A DNA stretch of 7,391 nucleotides from JAUZPB01 sp037140715. GTDB lineage: Bacteria > Bacteroidota > Ignavibacteria > Ignavibacteriales > SURF-24. Shown here piece after piece: positions 6,580 to 7,391 of this stretch (within the stretch, counting starts at the first letter, position 1; every line of letters begins with the position of its first letter). The position numbers and the translations under genes were made by a program. Where the stretch lies: contig JBAXDX010000112.1 in assembly GCA_037140715.1 (NCBI GenBank), positions 1-7,391 on the forward strand. Direction: 5' to 3'. The notes below the pieces were generated by a model, which had not been told where the DNA came from, did no database searches, and worked only from the letters and a program-made list of their open reading frames with translations.

Positions 6580-7158
6580 ATGGAATTATCCGACAACGAA
6601 AAGGAAATACTTCTGGCAATTGCCCGTGATGCTATAAACTGCTCATTCAGTCGCAGGGATTTTATTCCGGTTGATCTCGAAACATACCCGTCGCTTAAGC
6701 TTAAAGCCGGAGCTTTTGTTACGCTGACAAAAAAAGGCGAGCTGAGGGGCTGTATCGGTTATATTATTTCAGATGATTTACTGATTGATACAATAAGACG
6801 CGTGGCTGTAAAAGCTTCATTTGAAGACCCCCGCTTCCCTGAATTGCGGGAACCAGAGCTTGACACGATTGATATTGAAATCTCCATACTCTCCCCGCCG
6901 TTTAAGATGAACAGCTATGACGATATTATACTCGGCATACATGGTGTAATACTCGATGACTCGGGACACAGGGGTTTGTTGCTTCCGCAGGTTCCCATAG
7001 AACATAATATGAATAAAGAACAATTCCTGACCGCTCTATGCCGGAAAGCAGGACTGCCATCAATGCGGTGGAAGGAGCAGGAACTAAAAATAAGCCTCTT
7101 TACAGCGACAGTTTTTTCTGAAAAAGAAATCAGGAGCCGGCGTGATGCAGGTAATTAG
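6580..7158 (+). CDS. AMMECR1-domain protein (AmmeMemoRadiSam system protein A)
   Basis: This 192-aa single-domain protein is the bacterial counterpart of the human AMMECR1 domain. The family signature LRGCIG is intact at 55-60, with KKGE just before it. Other matching blocks are KASFEDPRFPEL (about 78-89), DIEISILSPP (98-107), GIHGVIL (119-125), the GHRGLLLPQV region (129-138), and FLTALCRKAGLP (149-160) followed by W164. Length is normal for the bacterial form. In bacteria it is commonly encoded beside MEMO and a radical SAM enzyme. The shared reaction is, to my knowledge, not firmly established, and AMMECR1 itself has been suggested to bind a substrate or nucleic acid component. It sits between the DUF4905-like gene (11 nt upstream) and MEMO (14-nt overlap), within a tight operon. 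No damage or unusual residue is visible. Confidence 0.95.
   Translation: MELSDNEKEILLAIARDAINCSFSRRDFIPVDLETYPSLKLKAGAFVTLTKKGELRGCIGYIISDDLLIDTIRRVAVKASFEDPRFPELREPELDTIDIEISILSPPFKMNSYDDIILGIHGVILDDSGHRGLLLPQVPIEHNMNKEQFLTALCRKAGLPSMRWKEQELKISLFTATVFSEKEIRSRRDAGN
7132..7136 (+). promoter_or_regulatory. AGGAG ribosome binding site of the MEMO gene
   Basis: AGGAG lies inside the 3' end of the AMMECR1 gene, 8 nt before the ATG at 7145. A GTG immediately upstream and in frame (7142) would be only 5 nt away, so the ATG is preferred. Confidence 0.75.
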
Positions 7159-7391
7159 ACCCGAAGCTGTAGCCGGAACATTCTATCCTGCACAGGAAGC
7201 ACAGCTCCGCCATACACTGGAACTTCTGTTTGAAGCAACGAAATCAAAATCCGGTGATGAAAAGATTTTTGCACTTATCGCTCCTCATGCCGGATATGCT
7301 TATTCGGGTATCACAGCTGCATTTGCGTATAATAAAATTGCAGGGAAGGATTATAACTGCGTTATTGTAATTTCCCCCAGCCACAGAGAAT
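7145..7391 (+). CDS. MEMO-family protein (AmmeMemoRadiSam system protein B), 5' part only
   Basis: The window ends after 82 codons of a family that is usually about 260-300 aa. Visible signatures are the N-terminal P-x-x-V-A-G-TFYP (residues 6-15), APHAGY-x-YSG (46-55), and SPSH (77-80). His48 and His80 correspond in position and context to the first two metal-site histidines of human MEMO1 (His49 and His81). MEMO proteins share the fold of LigB-type extradiol dioxygenases, so a metal-dependent oxidative reaction is plausible but unproven. The remaining expected ligands lie beyond the window. The gene begins 14 nt inside the end of AMMECR1, with its own AGGAG site, so the two are probably translationally coupled. 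A radical SAM gene may follow downstream, but this cannot be seen here. Confidence 0.93.
   Translation, partial: MQVIRPEAVAGTFYPAQEAQLRHTLELLFEATKSKSGDEKIFALIAPHAGYAYSGITAAFAYNKIAGKDYNCVIVISPSHRE

Overview
This 7.4 kb window looks like ordinary bacterial chromosome. Genes are closely spaced, with moderate GC in coding regions and AT-rich gaps. I see no insertion sequence, CRISPR array, tRNA, rRNA or phage gene. Several features suggest the Bacteroidota/Chlorobiota side of the tree, perhaps an Ignavibacteria-like lineage: a DUF4905-like protein, an outer-membrane barrel protein with an aromatic C-terminus, a mix of clear and very weak Shine-Dalgarno sites, and a short single-subunit-type PurL paired with an AMMECR1/MEMO operon. 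That placement is inferred from gene content, not shown directly.

Layout from left to right. Positions 1-173 are mostly AT-rich leader DNA before purL. A + strand pair follows: purL (purine biosynthesis, complete) and a six-helix YihY/BrkB-family membrane protein whose start lies inside the end of purL. A short convergent junction (3352-3410) separates these from a - strand pair: a five-helix Yip1-domain membrane protein, read first, and then a secreted, probably beta-barrel outer-membrane protein. A 331-bp AT-rich divergent region (5404-5734) separates the Yip1 gene from a second + strand operon. That operon holds a DUF4905-like protein, AMMECR1 (AmmeMemoRadiSam system protein A), and the first 82 codons of MEMO (system protein B), which runs off the window edge.

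The right-hand operon is the most interesting part. AMMECR1 and MEMO belong to a widely conserved system with a radical SAM enzyme, and its chemistry is, to my knowledge, unsettled. The radical SAM gene is not in the window and may lie just downstream. The gene directly in front is predicted to be cytoplasmic with PQQ-like or beta-propeller-like repeats. It is tightly coupled to AMMECR1: the AMMECR1 ribosome binding site overlaps its stop codon. It is therefore a candidate accessory component. The divergent region in front of this operon carries an 8-bp inverted repeat flanking a possible -10 element, which could be its control site.
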